NCBI RefSeq assembly: GCF_004135735.1
Contig: NZ_CP012670.1
Location: forward strand, 8,014,501 to 8,078,500
DNA: 64,000 nucleotides
Direction of reading: 5' to 3'
Source of the DNA: Sorangium cellulosum
GTDB taxonomy: Bacteria; Myxococcota_A; Polyangia; Polyangiales; Polyangiaceae
Every line of letters starts with the position of its first letter. Position 1 is the first letter of the stretch. The position numbers were made by a program, and so were the translations under genes. Under the pieces are notes generated by a model that worked only from the letters and a program-made list of their open reading frames with translations, had not been told where the DNA came from and searched no databases. Positions 56,701 through 63,331 of the stretch are shown one piece after another.

Positions 56701-58461
56701 GGCGCCGGCGAACGACAGCACCGCGCCCTCGTCCGGGCTCACCACGGCGCCATACGGCGCGCCCTCGTCCGCCACGAGCCCGCCCTGGGCCGCGCTCGCG
56801 ACGGGCGCCTCGACGCACGGCCCGAGCTCCACCTCGCGATCGAGGCGCGCGCCGTCCTCCCATCGCGCCTCGAGGCGCGCCTTCCACGTCCGATGACGCG
56901 CGCCTTCCGGCTCGGTCAGGGTGAGCTCGAAGCTGCCGTCGTCCCCGAGCGCCACCGGGTCCGCGCCGGCGAAGAGCTGCGCCCGCGCCGCGCGCTCGCC
57001 GGGCCTCTCGAGGAACCCGCGCACGTACGCCCTCCCCCCCGTGCACTCGCCGTGCAGCGGCGTGCTCAGCGCGAGCCGCGGCGCGGCGGAGGGGACGCGG
57101 CTCGCCACCACGGCGACGTCCGAGACCTGCGCGCGCCCCTCGCGCGCTGGCCGGATCTGCACCGAGGCTGCCTCCGGCCAGGTCGCCTCGCCCGGGAGCT
57201 CGAACCGGTGCCAGCCGGGCAAGAGGTCCTTCAGCGCGAAGCGCAGCCCCTTCGCGCCCGCGCGGGGCGCGATCTCGATCTCGCCTGCGCCCTCGCCGAC
57301 GAGATGAAACAGGAACGCGTGCGGCGCCACAGGCGCGCCGAAATCGACGCGCAGCGACTCCGCGCGCCGCGCGCGCTCGCCAGGCTCGCTCACGAAAGGA
57401 GCATGCGCCTCGTACACACCGGCGTGCGGGATCCCGACCACCCGGAGCGCGCTCACGGTGAACCCGTGCTCGAGATCCGCCTGCGGCCGGAATCGCACGG
57501 TGTTCTCGCCGCGCTTCAGCCACGCGGGGGAGATCTCCTCGACCTGCAGCCCTCCCGGGGCGGGCGCCTCCGCCCGGAAGCCGCCGCGGGCCGCCGCGCC
57601 GTTGATCTGCCGGTTCACGCTCGACCAGTGCCCGCGCCCTTCGAGCTCGTAGACGAGGAACGCGCGCGCGAGCGCGCGAGGATCGGTGTCCACGTGGACC
57701 GACAGCGACCGCTCGCCCCCCGTGCGGGTCACCGTCGCCCGGTCCGACATGGCCGGGAACTCCTGGGCACCTGCGAGCTTGCCCGCGAGCACGCGGTCAG
57801 CGAGCTCGACCTCTGCCAGGCTGCGCGTGGGGGCGCCGGCGCTCCAGAACAGGATCTCCCGCGGCCCCTGCTCGCCGGATGGAGTCCACTCGAGCACGAG
57901 GCGCTCTGCCGTGACGCCCAGGGGAAAGCGCGTCCAGCGCTCGCCCGTGCCCTGGAGCGCCACGTCGACCACCCCGGGCACCGCGCGGAGCGCGTCGCCG
58001 TCGTCCACATGGACGGTGAGCGCGCCGTCGCTCCGGCCGTAAAGCGCCAGCGCCTCGAGCGGTATCGGCCGAGGGAACGAGACCCGGACCCGCGCCACCT
58101 CGCCGGTCTCGCTGCGAAGCCCGGTATCGGAGCGGCCGTCGAACAGGACCCACGGATCCGCTCCCGGGCCGGCGCCGCTCACGTGCGCGTCCGCTGGCAG
58201 CGCGACCATCGGGACCACGGCGGGGGCCTCGGGGCTCTCCGTGGCATCGCCCGGGCTCACGGGCGCGGCGCCGCCCCCGTCGAGCGCCGCGGCGAAGCCG
58301 GGCCCCCCGCGCGCTCCGGCGATCCGAGCGCGAAGCGGCTCGCTCATTCGGCGCGCCGTCAACCCCTGAGCCCACGCGAGGAGCGGGGCGCTCAGTACGA
58401 GCAGCACCAGAACGCAGCACGCGAGCCCCCACCCTCTCCATTTCACCCATCCGGATGTCAT
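47791..58461 (-). CDS. Giant exported ZU5/SpvB/Rhs polymorphic toxin with tip 1
   Basis: This protein of 3,556 residues has an N-terminal Sec signal (LACCVLVLLVLSAPLLAWAQG) and beta-rich domains to about 560. A ZU5-like domain follows (about 570-690, AVLSFAGATIEIPAGAL). An SpvB/TcB-type domain starts near 745 (VSIEVPPGRHGMEPELAVSYDSELGNGWLG). FG-GAP repeats such as FADINGDGLPDFVG and DLNGDGLPD occur from about 1095 to 2010, then a long Rhs/YD-repeat shell. The core ends with YYHPDHLGS, ARYYDPRINTWLSPDP and NLVDPDGRQ (about 3205-3318). The tip (about 3320-3556) has an Ala/Pro/Gln linker and a final 100 residues with SDVDVQGPNGELIAVGGPFKAK, suggestive of a restriction-endonuclease fold. The layout is a fused TcB-TcC cocoon. 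GGAGGG precedes the ATG. Confidence 0.92.
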   Translation of the reverse strand: MTSGWVKWRGWGLACCVLVLLVLSAPLLAWAQGLTARRMSEPLRARIAGARGGPGFAAALDGGGAAPVSPGDATESPEAPAVVPMVALPADAHVSGAGPGADPWVLFDGRSDTGLRSETGEVARVRVSFPRPIPLEALALYGRSDGALTVHVDDGDALRAVPGVVDVALQGTGERWTRFPLGVTAERLVLEWTPSGEQGPREILFWSAGAPTRSLAEVELADRVLAGKLAGAQEFPAMSDRATVTRTGGERSLSVHVDTDPRALARAFLVYELEGRGHWSSVNRQINGAAARGGFRAEAPAPGGLQVEEISPAWLKRGENTVRFRPQADLEHGFTVSALRVVGIPHAGVYEAHAPFVSEPGERARRAESLRVDFGAPVAPHAFLFHLVGEGAGEIEIAPRAGAKGLRFALKDLLPGWHRFELPGEATWPEAASVQIRPAREGRAQVSDVAVVASRVPSAAPRLALSTPLHGECTGGRAYVRGFLERPGERAARAQLFAGADPVALGDDGSFELTLTEPEGARHRTWKARLEARWEDGARLDREVELGPCVEAPVASAAQGGLVADEGAPYGAVVSPDEGAVLSFAGATIEIPAGALAEPTRITIRPLSRRQVQPMGRAMSNVTPEGRAFRFGPHGLKFSKPVKLTLPVDRELLPSGTGVKDVFGFYFDETVNQWTKLGRLDERLGRELTSLTDHFTDFVNATVAMPDQPGAQSFDPNALKGIQLASPSAGVSLIEPPEANPLGTARLGVSIEVPPGRHGMEPELAVSYDSELGNGWLGVGWDLRISSIEIDTRFGVPRYTGEELYTLDGQMLRPVPGQPGRYERRVEGAFDRIERLGADPKSYHWVVTDKNGTRYTYGQTEGARLQDPSGFAGIFRWNLEVVEDTFGNRMQVVYFKDAPEGQGWVQLYPLRIAYTEHDGQRLAAHYHVHFVLDDGEQRRDVISSARAGFEVRTRRRLDRVDVTMNASSGAEEVIRSYHFTYGEPDARHYDKSLLRSIALYGNGNAEQLYEHAFEYFGLEQQDGKLQVFSAPAEWSYPAEGRDGLGATSSAEGGFSAFVGVGPTVCDPHGGLGVGVSFGVDEEQVAFADINGDGLPDFVGSNGVWLNSLPGRTSGNAFFPESTGSTHQITASLQGAFHWFQELGGTGMNRAFTTATAQRALLDINGDGFPEIVGEGGATLNPNNPRLDPGASSAGFTLDEDFSDGEQVEALRQAFYRTSPLVRWVPPLDGLIIIRGGVSLAGGGAGDGVTASITKTGVDPALGDRGQRAQELLWRRDIGPSDPACVPSGESGCGLGLRLRVRPGDALYFRVDPKDDIEGDSTRWNPTIRYSATCIDDQCSLVKSLAKSDRFGRPLYIYDFAEDFSVLDRSVPGWVASAGGQVVVQASFVRTDADDTFEVRLVRRDVDSGQMVELHRTAVSGGQLSTEIAWPAAVLQGDLLFLYATLGENAVDPARVQYQGFASYTEVCGHDADPGRCRVVEACAAKPGAPSGRRVCALEALPGDDGPISVPEEAIVAPVQLSDSGMGDTALSLSRVVMPESGTVSLLGTVAKEETEGPVSLRVDRGSERLFRAWLGQAAISPARSMPGLDTPVVFPVEAGDELAFTEFFENEEDLRPDLLDPGIAVSWWPELVVNETGTVIDVPRVNARAIPDGTIDARMVGGFRGFSYGEWTTEYAFDEALFGEEPEEGEPPYFTRVEPHWEGYHASWSPESAGFPLVTSLSGPVFRGAGADMYIRAGELKPSRVGGVRPEDVANVPGLRKSTSSTASNDVAFVGSFALTTGTTESKLELVDMNGDRRPDAVTRGSIQIQTCGGDGRCDGQQPGQYGALRVEGAGDFRTFENASARFGFGFGSAASAIADKVDAGGETQTVLSLLPSLGKSWGTSLTTRDLLDINGDGLPDKVRSEGGVLHVRLNLGYRFGEERAWAELDPSDDPFAPLPDVEGDPLTALGRVWSAAQLSSVRVQDNTTNSLQVGYAGIGGGIAHTVSRTLADFVDLNGDGLPDRVIKQPGQDYYRVRLNRGDGFGPEEKWSAPAVSGSLPWGVQLEKDFTREINGSNDALSFSETTAFSASAGVPIKIPTPYVCIVLEIAAQLGLNDGRSELGWDDVDGDGTVDHVLKLSDGMLRPSDGALRARLNLTGKTNRLSRVVRPLGGSITLDYEREGNRVAYGSGAGELDVDMPGNRWVLSRVEVEDGMGTPAYVHTFDYHQSGYYDRAEREDYGFAQVTTTREDGSQVVTRYHNQDYYRRGLLAEVIEQDAEGRLYSREQVFYREPGAQPAVTGAFFPAERLRTTSWYEGKTTDLEAPGKQTSEERDWDALGNLVMLKEHGEPGTLEDDVTYTVHPVVYDGPYIVRAEGVEARDSAGRLLRERTAKYSAVTGAVEWVTNTVIGGKEPETGAPYTGEASTNPTWHFFHDAFGNLSKAVDPRGYTIEYGYEDVAETYLEWVKDSFGYEAESASDYRYGAVRWVKDVNGHEMHHERDAFGRLTAVFGPTDPITAAEATISFDYALQPGASVAAPAWARTRHKDVLHPGDPIETVTFVDGLDRVIQTKKDLEKDQGPGVEPLVGMTVSGRVVFDERGRVVQQGQPVFDTGEATAFVEVALKHPIELDYDVLSRVIERREPDDEAGEAVTTTVYDLEELDGATWFVATEIDPNGKVRKAYQDVDNAIVAVEERNRLRGSDTWTTLVTRYGYNPLDELVRVTDARGNVTTAEYDTVGRMVALTSPDMGRTEWRYDLSGNVGARQTAKLRDESADKVIRYEYEHNRLARVDYPDSPDVTYTYGEPGEKGDENGNRAGRLVEEESEAGTRTFAYDRLGNVKELTTEFPRIREPHRGSYQARMEYEYDAFGRLLSMKFPGSGAEVVTYGYDRGGLVRSAVGTNTQVNPQHPDEPAVTEYLRHIGYDELGQRVRVVHGNGIETSYRYYEKSRRLEQINADHRDPYLVQRGRPARPFQRVRYDYDPAGNLEQVRNEAPYEQDMPGSVLVGPTVHEYRYDDLYQLVSASGTYQDRRDWRYQYRLSFEYDEIGNIAVKDQASYRYTYQSWWDGREWKGEWREDHPIREQTYRSVYHYTGSQPHAPRQIDEYLVAESMPWPRVISYDDSGNQTGWVYRDSKRRETEWNEENRVSQVRQDGQLLSRILYDGDGERRVHLHHVSGEEETAYHDQHLTLRDGRFITKHIYAGQTRIASKMDPDWFRDPPTIYYHPDHLGSTSFASNNEQALTQRDEYFPSGELWIDASDSRYELRRAYVFTGKELDQATGLYYFGARYYDPRINTWLSPDPILDEYMAGGPGAGVFNPGNLGLYSYTLNNPVNLVDPDGRQAQGAHRNFAPGANGCRHPSCFTGPEGAAFHQKQLVQRMNSGASSATAAAMAGRASRGVGDAMRRVLFRLVAQQQAVRPPAPAAAPAQPAQAAQPATPPQATQAAKPAQQVAPSGATGRQSTQSARGRAANAIGITREQRVAELVGGRVSREPIKTRSGSSDVDVQGPNGELIAVGGPFKAKNPSKLGSQLKVLKEAASERGVEAKAAFERGTPQVAIDVASKWLGANNVIIFDP

Positions 58462-58742
58462 TGCTTCCCTCCGCGGGTGCGAAGGAAGCAGAACGACAAG
58501 TAAATAGCAATTACAAGCGATGACACGCGGGCCGATCGCGCCCCGAAAGCCGCCCAGTCACCCGTCACGCAACACGATTTCGACGCCCCCGCTCGCGCGC
58601 CGCCGTCGATCCATCGATTTGCGTCTACCCAGCCGTCGACAACTCCACTATCGTGCCACGATCCGACAACAATCCTCTGCTCGCCCTCCCGGCCGCGTGC
58701 GCGGCGGGGGGAGCGGGCGACCATGCATGCACGGAGGGAACC
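58462..58742. promoter_or_regulatory. Divergent region between Rhs toxin and unknown gene
   Basis: It contains an AT-richer island at 58495-58525 (AAGTAAATAGCAATTACAAG) about 40 bp from the Rhs start. This is a likely location of its promoter, but no clear -10/-35 pair is assigned. Confidence 0.35.
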
Positions 58743-59582
58743 TTGCGTAATCTCACGATTGGAGACCTGAAGCTCGCCTTGCGCGATCTCCTGGACGAGA
58801 GGGCCGATGAGCTGCGCCTGTCGGCGACGGGCAAGCTCTATGAGCCGCGGCTACGGGCGAAGCAGAAGGAGATAGACGCCATCCCCGACGCCGCGGGCAC
58901 GCAGGCGCCGCTCGCCCGGGAGCTCTCCGAGGCGGACGTCCGCCACGACGGGCTCGGGGGGGCCGTCTTCTTCCTGTGCAAGGCCATCGAGGCGCACCCG
59001 TCGCTCCCGGCGGCGATCAAGGACGCGGCGGCGGCGGCGCAGCGGACGTTCGTCCCGAGGCTCGAGGTGCTGCGCGCCCCCTATGCGGACGAGGCGTCGG
59101 CGGCGCTCGACAACCGGCCCGAGCTGGCGCGGCTCGAGGCGGAACTCGAGGCCGTGGCCACGCCGGGCGGCGGGACCCTTCACGACTGGGTCGAGGCGTT
59201 CGTGGCGGCCGGCGACGACATCGACCGGCTCCTGCGCCGGCGCGCCACGCTCCTCGCGACGGGCGAGAGCGCCGCGGCCACCGGGCCGCTGCGCAACGCC
59301 GCGGTGGGGCTCCTGGGTCGCTTCCGGGACGCGCTCCGGGACGAGATCCAGGAGGAGGGCAGCGCGCTGCCGGCGGACCACGAGGCGCGGCTCTTCGCGT
59401 ACATCGACAAGCTGAACGCCGACCGCGAGCGCGCCGCGCGCGGGCGCGCCGCCCCGGGGCCGGCCGCCCCCGCGGAGGCCGCACCGGCTGCGGCGGCTGC
59501 CCCCCCCGCGCCGACCACCCCACCCGCGGCGGCCGCCGAGCCGCCGGTCTCACCCGTCGCGCCCGCCGCCCCCGATCTGTAG
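58743..59582 (+). CDS. Conserved-looking protein of unknown function (279 aa)
   Basis: The start is TTG at 58743, chosen because GGAGGGAACC stands directly before it; no ATG in frame is better placed. The protein is soluble and helical, beginning LTIGDLKLALRDLLDERADELRLSATGKLYEPRLRAKQKEI. It has long amphipathic helices to about residue 225 and then a Pro/Ala-rich disordered tail of about 50 residues. It has no signal peptide, membrane span or recognisable motif. It precedes the DISARM-like operon on the same strand but is separated from it by 476 bp containing a repeat array, so a link is not shown. Confidence 0.7.
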   Translation: MRNLTIGDLKLALRDLLDERADELRLSATGKLYEPRLRAKQKEIDAIPDAAGTQAPLARELSEADVRHDGLGGAVFFLCKAIEAHPSLPAAIKDAAAAAQRTFVPRLEVLRAPYADEASAALDNRPELARLEAELEAVATPGGGTLHDWVEAFVAAGDDIDRLLRRRATLLATGESAAATGPLRNAAVGLLGRFRDALRDEIQEEGSALPADHEARLFAYIDKLNADRERAARGRAAPGPAAPAEAAPAAAAAPPAPTTPPAAAAEPPVSPVAPAAPDL

Positions 59583-59589
59583 CCAGCAT

Positions 59590-59612
59590 CCCGGCGCCCG
59601 CGAGATGCCGGG
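59590..59612 (+). terminator. Weak hairpin after the unknown gene
   Basis: CCCGGC and GCCGGG arms with an 11-nt loop lie 8 bp after the stop. A possible terminator. Confidence 0.3.
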
Positions 59613-59643
59613 GGACCTGCGCGCCAGGGCCCTCGGCATGTCT

Positions 59644-59985
59644 CGACCTACCCGCCGCCTGCCCGGCCATGCCCCGCCCAGATCCCGACCTACCCGCCGC
59701 CTGCCCGGCCATGCCCCGCCCAGATCCCGACCTACCCGCCGCCTGCCCGGCCACGCACCCGCCCAGATCCCGACCTACCCGCCGCCTGCCCGGCCACGCA
59801 CCCACCCAGATCCCGACCTACCCGCCGCCTGCCCGGCCACGCACCCGCCCAGATCCCGACCTACCCGCCGCCTGCCCGACCACGCACCCGCCCAGATCCC
59901 GACCTCCCCGCCGCCTGCCCGGCCACGCACCCGCCCAGATCCCGACCTACCCGCCGCCTGCCGAGCCACACCCCCGCCCACGTCC
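59644..59985. repeat. Tandem array of eight 42-43 bp units upstream of the DISARM-like operon
   Basis: Units begin CGACCTACCCGCCGCCTGCC at 59644, 59686, 59728, 59771, 59814, 59857, 59900 and 59943, directly head to tail with no unique spacers. The first two are 42 bp (CATGCCCCGCC) and most others 43 bp (CACGCACCCGCC). The last is more diverged. The core is unrelated to CCTCAACCT. Confidence 0.93.
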
Positions 59986-60058
59986 TCGGCGCCTCGGCGG
60001 TCCAAAATTCCGTGCCTTTCAGGCAGGTTCAACCCGCTTGTCGCTCTAGGATGCCCCC

Positions 60059-63000
60059 GTGTCCGTGACCCCGCAGCAGGGCAACTTCGTGCGCGTGCGC
60101 TCGCGCCTCTACCTCGTCGACCAGGTCGCGCAGGACGCGCCCGACGAGGACGCCGTCGTCCACCTCTCGTGCCTCGACGACGACGCGCAGGGCGCCCGGC
60201 TCTCCGTCCTCTGGCAGAGCGAGGTCGACGCGCAGATCGTCGACGCCGCGAGCTTTCGCGAGGTCGCCGCCCGCGGGCTCGACGCGCCGCGCACGTTCGC
60301 CGCGTACCTGAACGCGCAGCGGTGGCACTGCGTCACCTCCACGCGGCCGCGGCTGTTCCAGGCGCCTCACCGCGCCGGCATCGAGCTGCACGCCTACCAG
60401 CTCGAGCCGCTCCGCAAGGCGCTCCTCCTCCCGCGCGTCAACCTCTTCATCGCCGACGACGTCGGGCTCGGCAAGACCATCGAGGCCGGGCTCATCCTCC
60501 GCGAGCTCCTCATGCGCCAGCGCGTGCGCCGCGTCGTCGTCGTGGCGCCGCCCTCCGTGGTCGTCCAGTGGCGCGACGAGCTCGAGTCCCGCTTCGGCCT
60601 CTCCTTCGTGATCCTCGACCGCGCCTTCGTCGCGAAGAAGCGCCGGGAGCGCGGCTACTCGGTCAACCCGTGGCTGACCCACAACCTGTTCATCGTCTCC
60701 CACGCCCTCGTCCGCGACGAGGCGTACGTCGCGCCGCTCCGCGCCTGCCTGCAGAAGGACGGCGGCGGCTCGATGATGATCCTCGACGAGGCGCACAACG
60801 CCGCGCCCGCGAGCGGCGCGAAGTACGCCGTCGACTCCAAGCTCACCGGCGCGGTGCGCGAGCTGGCCGAGCTCTTCGAGCACCGCCTCTTCCTCTCGGC
60901 GACGCCCCACAACGGGCACTCGAACAGCTTCACCGCCCTGCTCGAGATCCTCGACCCGCAGCGCTTCACGCGCGGCATCCCGCTCGAGGAGCCGCAGCGG
61001 CAGCTCGAGCCGATCATGGTGCGCCGCCTCAAGTCCGACCTCCGCGAGGTGAAGGTCGCGTTCCCCCGGCGCGAGGTGAAGCAGATCACCCTCGACGGCC
61101 TGCCGGACGACGCGCCGGAGCTCGTCCTCTCGCGCATGCTCGAGCAGTACCGCGAGCTGCGCGCGCGCCGGCTCGCGCGCGCGTCGCGGAGCGCGCAGGC
61201 GGCGGCCGGGCTCCTCGACATCTCGCTGCAGAAGCGGCTCCTCTCCTCGATCGAGGCGCTCCGCTGCACGCTGCTCGCCCACCGCGACGCGCTCCGCAAG
61301 GCGCGCGAGAAGAAGCAGAAGGAGCAGGGCGCCAGGCCCCCCGCGCCGGTCCGCGAGGAGCGGCTCGACCTCCTGCGCGAGGCGCCGGGCGCCGACGACG
61401 AGCGGGCCGGCGTCGGCGAGGACGAGCTGCGGCGCGAGGAGCGCGCGCAGGTCGAGGCCGCGACGCGCGCGTCCAGCGAGGCGACCGAGGCCGAGGAGCT
61501 CGCGCTGCTCGACCGCATGATCGAGGTCGCCGAGGCGCACGCGAGCGCGCCCGACGCGCGGATCGAGCGCCTCCTCTCCTGGATCCGGGAGAACCTCTGC
61601 CCGGACCTCCCCGCGCGTGGGGAGAAGCCCGCGAGGCCCGCCCGCTGGCTCGACCGCTGCAAGGGGCGGGAGCACGCCGCGCGCGTCCTGATCTTCACCG
61701 AGTACACCGACACCAAGCGCTACCTGGAGCAGCAGCTCGGGGCCGCGCTCGCCTCCACCGACCGCGGCGAGGAGCGCGTCGAGGTCTTCCACGGCGAGAT
61801 CGCCGACGAGGCCAAGCGCGAGGAGATCAAGCGCGCCTTCAACGGCGATCCGGCCGAGCACCCGGTGCGCGTCCTCATCGCCACCGACGCCGCGCGGGAG
61901 GGCGTCAACCTCCAGAGCCGCTGCGCGGACCTCTTCCACTTCGACGTCCCGTGGAACCCGAGCCGCATGGAGCAGCGCAACGGGCGCATCGACCGCAAGC
62001 TGCAGCGCGAGGAGGTGGTGACCTGCCACTACTTCCTGTTCGCGCAGCGCGCCGAGGATCGCGTGCTCGAGGTGCTCGTCCAGAAGACGAGCACGATCCA
62101 GAAGGAGCTCGGCAGCCTGGGGGCGGTCGTCGAGGGGGAGCTCCTGCGCCTGCTCTCCAGGGGCATCCCGCTGCGGCAGGCGGCGGCGCTCTGCGGGAAG
62201 ATCGGCGCGGTGAAGGGGGCGCCCGCCCCCGAAGAGCTCGAGGCCTCGCGCGAGCGGCGCGCGCCGCTCGAGAAGCAGCTCGCCACGCTCCGCCAGCTCC
62301 TCGAGGAGTCGCGCGTGCACCTCGGCCTCCGCGGCGGGGACCTGGAGCGCGCCCTCTCCGAGGCGCTCCGGCTGCTCGGCGCCGAGCCGCTGCGGGCCCT
62401 CGACCCCGCGCGCGACCGGCTCCCCTCGGGCAAGCCGGCGCCGCCCGGCGCGTACGCCTTCCCGGCGCTGGACCGGCTGCCCGGCGCCGACCCGGGCTGG
62501 GCCGAGCTCCTCGACGCGCTCCGCGCGCCCGAGCGGCCGCGCGACGTCGACCTCCGGGCGTGGCGCCGGGAGGCGACGCTCCGGCCCGTCGTCTTCGCGG
62601 ACACCGGCGCGCTCGGCGCCGAGGTCGTCCACCTCCACCTGGAGCACCGGATCGTCCAGCGCCTGCTCGGGCGGTTCCGGTCCCAGGGGTTCCTCCACCA
62701 CGATCTCTCGCGCGCGACCGCCGTCATCACCGACGAGGCCGAGCCGAAGGTCGTGCTGCTCGGGCGCCTCGGCCTGTACGGGGACCACGCCTCCCGGTTG
62801 CACGAGGAGGTCATCCTGGCGGCCGCGCCCTGGGTCGCGCCCGTGGTGCGCAAGACCAGGCTGCGCGGGATGGGGCTCGACCACCACGACGCGATCCTGC
62901 GGCAGATGGGCGACGCGCTCGCGCGCGGGGAGCGCCCGCACGACAGGGTGCGGGAGGACCTCTCGGCCGCCGCCGAGCGCGACGTCGAGGAGCTCTTGCC

Positions 63001-63331
63001 GCTGCTCGTCCAGCGCGGCGAGTCCGCGGGCAAGCGCGCCGAGGAGGAGCTCGCCAAGCGCGCGGCGAAGGAGGCGGCCGACATCCGCAAGGTGCTCGAG
63101 GCGCAGCGCGCGCGCATCCGGAAGCACCACGACGAGCCCCAGCAGGAGCTCCAGTTCACCGATCTCGAGCGGCGCCAGCTCGCGTCCGAGCGCGCCTTCT
63201 GGGAGGCGCGCCTGCGCACCATCGAGGCCGAGATCACGTCGGAGCCGCGGCGCATCGAGCGCGCCTACCAGGTGCGGGCGCGCCGGCTCGATCCGCTCGG
63301 GCTCGTCTACCTCTGGCCGAGGACAGGCTGA
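60059..63331 (+). CDS. drmD: DISARM-type SNF2-like helicase DrmD
   Basis: This superfamily 2 helicase/translocase has 1,090 residues. Walker A is DDVGLGKTIEAG (Lys139). Motif Ia region VVVVAPPSVVVQW and Walker B DEAH (243-246) follow, then motif III LSATPHNGHS. The C-terminal RecA lobe has RVLIFTEYTDTKRYLEQQL, ATDAAREGVNLQSRC and QRNGRIDRKLQ (about 636). Long charged helices occur between the lobes and at the C-terminus. Size and domain order fit the DrmD helicase of class 1 DISARM anti-phage systems, and the overlapping downstream gene fits a DrmMI-type methylase. The start is GTG at 60059, with AGGA about 9 nt upstream. Confidence 0.82.
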   Translation: MSVTPQQGNFVRVRSRLYLVDQVAQDAPDEDAVVHLSCLDDDAQGARLSVLWQSEVDAQIVDAASFREVAARGLDAPRTFAAYLNAQRWHCVTSTRPRLFQAPHRAGIELHAYQLEPLRKALLLPRVNLFIADDVGLGKTIEAGLILRELLMRQRVRRVVVVAPPSVVVQWRDELESRFGLSFVILDRAFVAKKRRERGYSVNPWLTHNLFIVSHALVRDEAYVAPLRACLQKDGGGSMMILDEAHNAAPASGAKYAVDSKLTGAVRELAELFEHRLFLSATPHNGHSNSFTALLEILDPQRFTRGIPLEEPQRQLEPIMVRRLKSDLREVKVAFPRREVKQITLDGLPDDAPELVLSRMLEQYRELRARRLARASRSAQAAAGLLDISLQKRLLSSIEALRCTLLAHRDALRKAREKKQKEQGARPPAPVREERLDLLREAPGADDERAGVGEDELRREERAQVEAATRASSEATEAEELALLDRMIEVAEAHASAPDARIERLLSWIRENLCPDLPARGEKPARPARWLDRCKGREHAARVLIFTEYTDTKRYLEQQLGAALASTDRGEERVEVFHGEIADEAKREEIKRAFNGDPAEHPVRVLIATDAAREGVNLQSRCADLFHFDVPWNPSRMEQRNGRIDRKLQREEVVTCHYFLFAQRAEDRVLEVLVQKTSTIQKELGSLGAVVEGELLRLLSRGIPLRQAAALCGKIGAVKGAPAPEELEASRERRAPLEKQLATLRQLLEESRVHLGLRGGDLERALSEALRLLGAEPLRALDPARDRLPSGKPAPPGAYAFPALDRLPGADPGWAELLDALRAPERPRDVDLRAWRREATLRPVVFADTGALGAEVVHLHLEHRIVQRLLGRFRSQGFLHHDLSRATAVITDEAEPKVVLLGRLGLYGDHASRLHEEVILAAAPWVAPVVRKTRLRGMGLDHHDAILRQMGDALARGERPHDRVREDLSAAAERDVEELLPLLVQRGESAGKRAEEELAKRAAKEAADIRKVLEAQRARIRKHHDEPQQELQFTDLERRQLASERAFWEARLRTIEAEITSEPRRIERAYQVRARRLDPLGLVYLWPRTG

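Noticed and set aside
59644..59985. CRISPR array
   Set aside because: Units are contiguous and nearly identical, with no unique spacers, and no cas gene is nearby. The arrays at 2118, 30766 and 31762 fail for the same reason.
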